64,000 nucleotides of DNA, from positions 62,001-126,000 of the forward strand of contig NZ_JAAAPM020000005.1 of assembly GCF_009909155.2 (NCBI RefSeq). The letters run 5' to 3'. Both the position numbers and the translations under genes were made by a program. A model generated the notes under the pieces. That model saw only the letters and a list, made by a program, of their open reading frames with translations, was not told where the DNA came from and did not search any database. The stretch is from Flavobacterium undicola (GTDB lineage: Bacteria > Bacteroidota > Bacteroidia > Flavobacteriales > Flavobacteriaceae). Shown piece after piece: positions 62,708 to 64,000 of the stretch (within the stretch, counting starts at the first letter, position 1; every line of letters begins with the position of its first letter).

Positions 62708-64000
62708 TTATCTCTTTATTTCGTTTAATATGTATTCCATTACTCGATTATTACCATTTAATAGGTCTTGAAAAGTATTGTGTATTTCAATATCAGGGAC
62801 TAATGATTTTTCTTGATTTTTCGTTTTGTCCGGTCGTTCAATATAGACATATGAAATCGAGATAAATTTTTTTGTATTTGGTAATTTAAATGCCGAGCTT
62901 CCTGTTTGTGTTGTTGGTTTATTGCCTAATGGTTTACCAATGACTGTTGCCAAATGGTTATCTGCGATTGTTGTTGCTAGAACTTGCGCTGCACTAAAAG
63001 TTTGATTTCCAATAATTAAATAAACTTTTCCTTTGAATTTTGGTATTGTTTTGTCTAACAAAAAAGGACTGTTTTCTTTGGTTATATTTTCAAAATAAGG
63101 TTCGTTGAATAGTTTTTCGGTAATATTTACTTCTCCTTTGGGCAAATCTGTTTGATATTTTACTTTGTATAAGGCATTATACTTTCTATAATCTTTTTTA
63201 ATTTGGGTTTTAAAATATTCAGAATTATTTATGTATTCTTTGAAACCATTGGGTTCTTTTTCTGTTAAATACCAAATAAGTTGCTTTCCAAGTCGTTCGT
63301 CTCCTCCTGTATTGTAGCTCAAATCAATTATGAGATTTTCAATTTTTTGTTCTTGTATTTTTTTAAAAAATGATTGAAGATATTTGCCGAAATTAGCTTC
63401 TCTAACTTCTTTTTTTATAAAAAAATGTGTCGCAATTGGTCTTGTTATAAAATTAGTGTAATTTCTTATTTCTGAGTTTATTGCGACATAATCTAAGCAT
63501 TTGTTCATTTGTAAATAGGCAATATTTTCACTCTTGAAAATAGTGTCATAGAACCCATTATTTTGTTTAAATGTGAATCGATATTTTGGTTTTTTGGGCT
63601 TAACATTATATCCCTTTATTTTTGTTTTTTCTTTGTCTTTTAAAATAAAGCTGGAAATTCCTTCTGGATTTTCAACTACAAAGTTTAATTCTTTATTTTC
63701 AGGTTTATTAACTCCAATAGCTTCCCAATAGGAAGGAAAAGAATAATGAGAAAGAAATTGAAAGTATTTCCAATGTTCATTTTCACCACTTTCAAATTCA
63801 ATTATTTTTTGTTCTATTTCTTTAATTGGAATATTGTTGATTGAAACTATTTTTTTTCCAATTATGGTACTGTCAACTTCCTTATCGATGTTTCCAATAA
63901 CCCAATTTTCTTTTTCCTTATAAATCCCCAGACCATATCTGGTTTTGTCATATTTATTAAAATCTATAGAATAATTTGAATGTCCATCATTGAGGATAGA
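62708..64000 (-). CDS. S41-family (C-terminal processing type) peptidase, N-terminus outside window
   Basis: The reading frame stays open from the stop at 62708 to base 64000, so 430 residues are visible and the start lies beyond. The visible protein begins with SILNDGHSNYS, the S41 substrate-region block, then a PDZ-like stretch (IGKKIVSINNIPI), and the protease domain with ENLIIDLSYNTGGD and the nucleophile region NQTFSAAQVLATTIADN (Ser about 336 of the visible part). A conserved Lys normally follows; KPLGNKPT is the candidate. Likely exported or periplasmic; the signal peptide is not in view. Confidence 0.85.
   Translation of the reverse strand, partial: SILNDGHSNYSIDFNKYDKTRYGLGIYKEKENWVIGNIDKEVDSTIIGKKIVSINNIPIKEIEQKIIEFESGENEHWKYFQFLSHYSFPSYWEAIGVNKPENKELNFVVENPEGISSFILKDKEKTKIKGYNVKPKKPKYRFTFKQNNGFYDTIFKSENIAYLQMNKCLDYVAINSEIRNYTNFITRPIATHFFIKKEVREANFGKYLQSFFKKIQEQKIENLIIDLSYNTGGDERLGKQLIWYLTEKEPNGFKEYINNSEYFKTQIKKDYRKYNALYKVKYQTDLPKGEVNITEKLFNEPYFENITKENSPFLLDKTIPKFKGKVYLIIGNQTFSAAQVLATTIADNHLATVIGKPLGNKPTTQTGSSAFKLPNTKKFISISYVYIERPDKTKNQEKSLVPDIEIHNTFQDLLNGNNRVMEYILNEIKR

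Noticed and set aside
62708..63508. A complete 266-residue protein starting at 63508
   Set aside because: The frame stays open upstream to base 64000 with protein-like sequence including the DGHS block and a PDZ-like stretch, so the Met is internal.
1..64000. tRNA, rRNA, riboswitch or CRISPR array
   Set aside because: No cloverleaf-like GC-rich 75-base blocks, no spaced identical repeats and no recognisable riboswitch cores were seen; a covariance-model scan was not possible here.

Overview
The window is bacterial, AT-rich and almost certainly from the Bacteroidota, most likely Flavobacterium or a close relative. The evidence is a SusC/SusD pair inside a polysaccharide utilisation locus (PUL), promoters of the TTG-N17-23-TAnnTTTG type, a 14-gene-type nuo operon with a short NuoG, and the AAAATAAT-rich leaders that lack Shine-Dalgarno sites. 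No rRNA, tRNA or CRISPR array is visible.

Layout. (1) 1-10183, + strand: a galactoside block. It holds the end of a GH2 beta-galactosidase, a GH30 and a GH27 glycosidase, each behind its own promoter, and then a complete Leloir operon galM-galK-galT-galE with a sodium/sugar symporter. Three copies of one upstream motif, at a fixed distance from the -7 element, tie GH30, GH27 and the gal operon into one regulon. (2) 10184-14175: housekeeping and accessory genes, namely a small GNAT protein, an isochorismatase-fold hydrolase, an unknown membrane protein and a umuC-umuD translesion polymerase pair. (3) 14174-39803: a PUL read here as a xyloglucan locus. Two tandem Nudix-type regulators diverge from SusC, SusD, a surface lipoprotein, GH31, GH97, GH39, GH3, a BACON-GH5 endoglucanase, GH42, a sialate-O-acetylesterase-type esterase and GH43; an AraC-type regulator closes it. 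Two paralogous small secreted proteins with the same promoter architecture flank the whole block. (4) 39978-41698, - strand: a Gfo/Idh/MocA oxidoreductase and a DsbA/FrnE-like protein. (5) 41881-55870, - strand: the respiratory complex I operon nuoABCDEFGHIJKLMN, interrupted between nuoH and nuoI by an ORF6N-domain gene carrying an in-frame stop, and carrying repeat-like spacers at nuoA/nuoB and nuoF/nuoG. (6) 56111-64000: a cold-shock protein, aspS, a MORN-type secreted protein, uxuA with an SDR reductase (hexuronate catabolism), an AAA/DUF4143 ATPase behind a 32-bp tandem repeat, and the C-terminal part of an S41 peptidase that runs off the window.

How the parts fit. The PUL enzymes would cut a xyloglucan-like polymer at the surface (BACON-GH5), import the oligomers (SusCD) and strip acetyl, galactosyl, arabinosyl, xylosyl and glucosyl groups in the periplasm. 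Released galactose can enter through the symporter and be converted by GalM-K-T-E to UDP-glucose and glucose-1-phosphate. The substrate assignment is inferred from the enzyme set (BACON-GH5, GH31, GH3, GH43, beta-galactosidases); it is not proven by sequence alone. The least explained observations are the fixed-distance regulatory motifs, the palindrome family around the broken ORF6N gene inside nuo, and the tandem promoter repeat.
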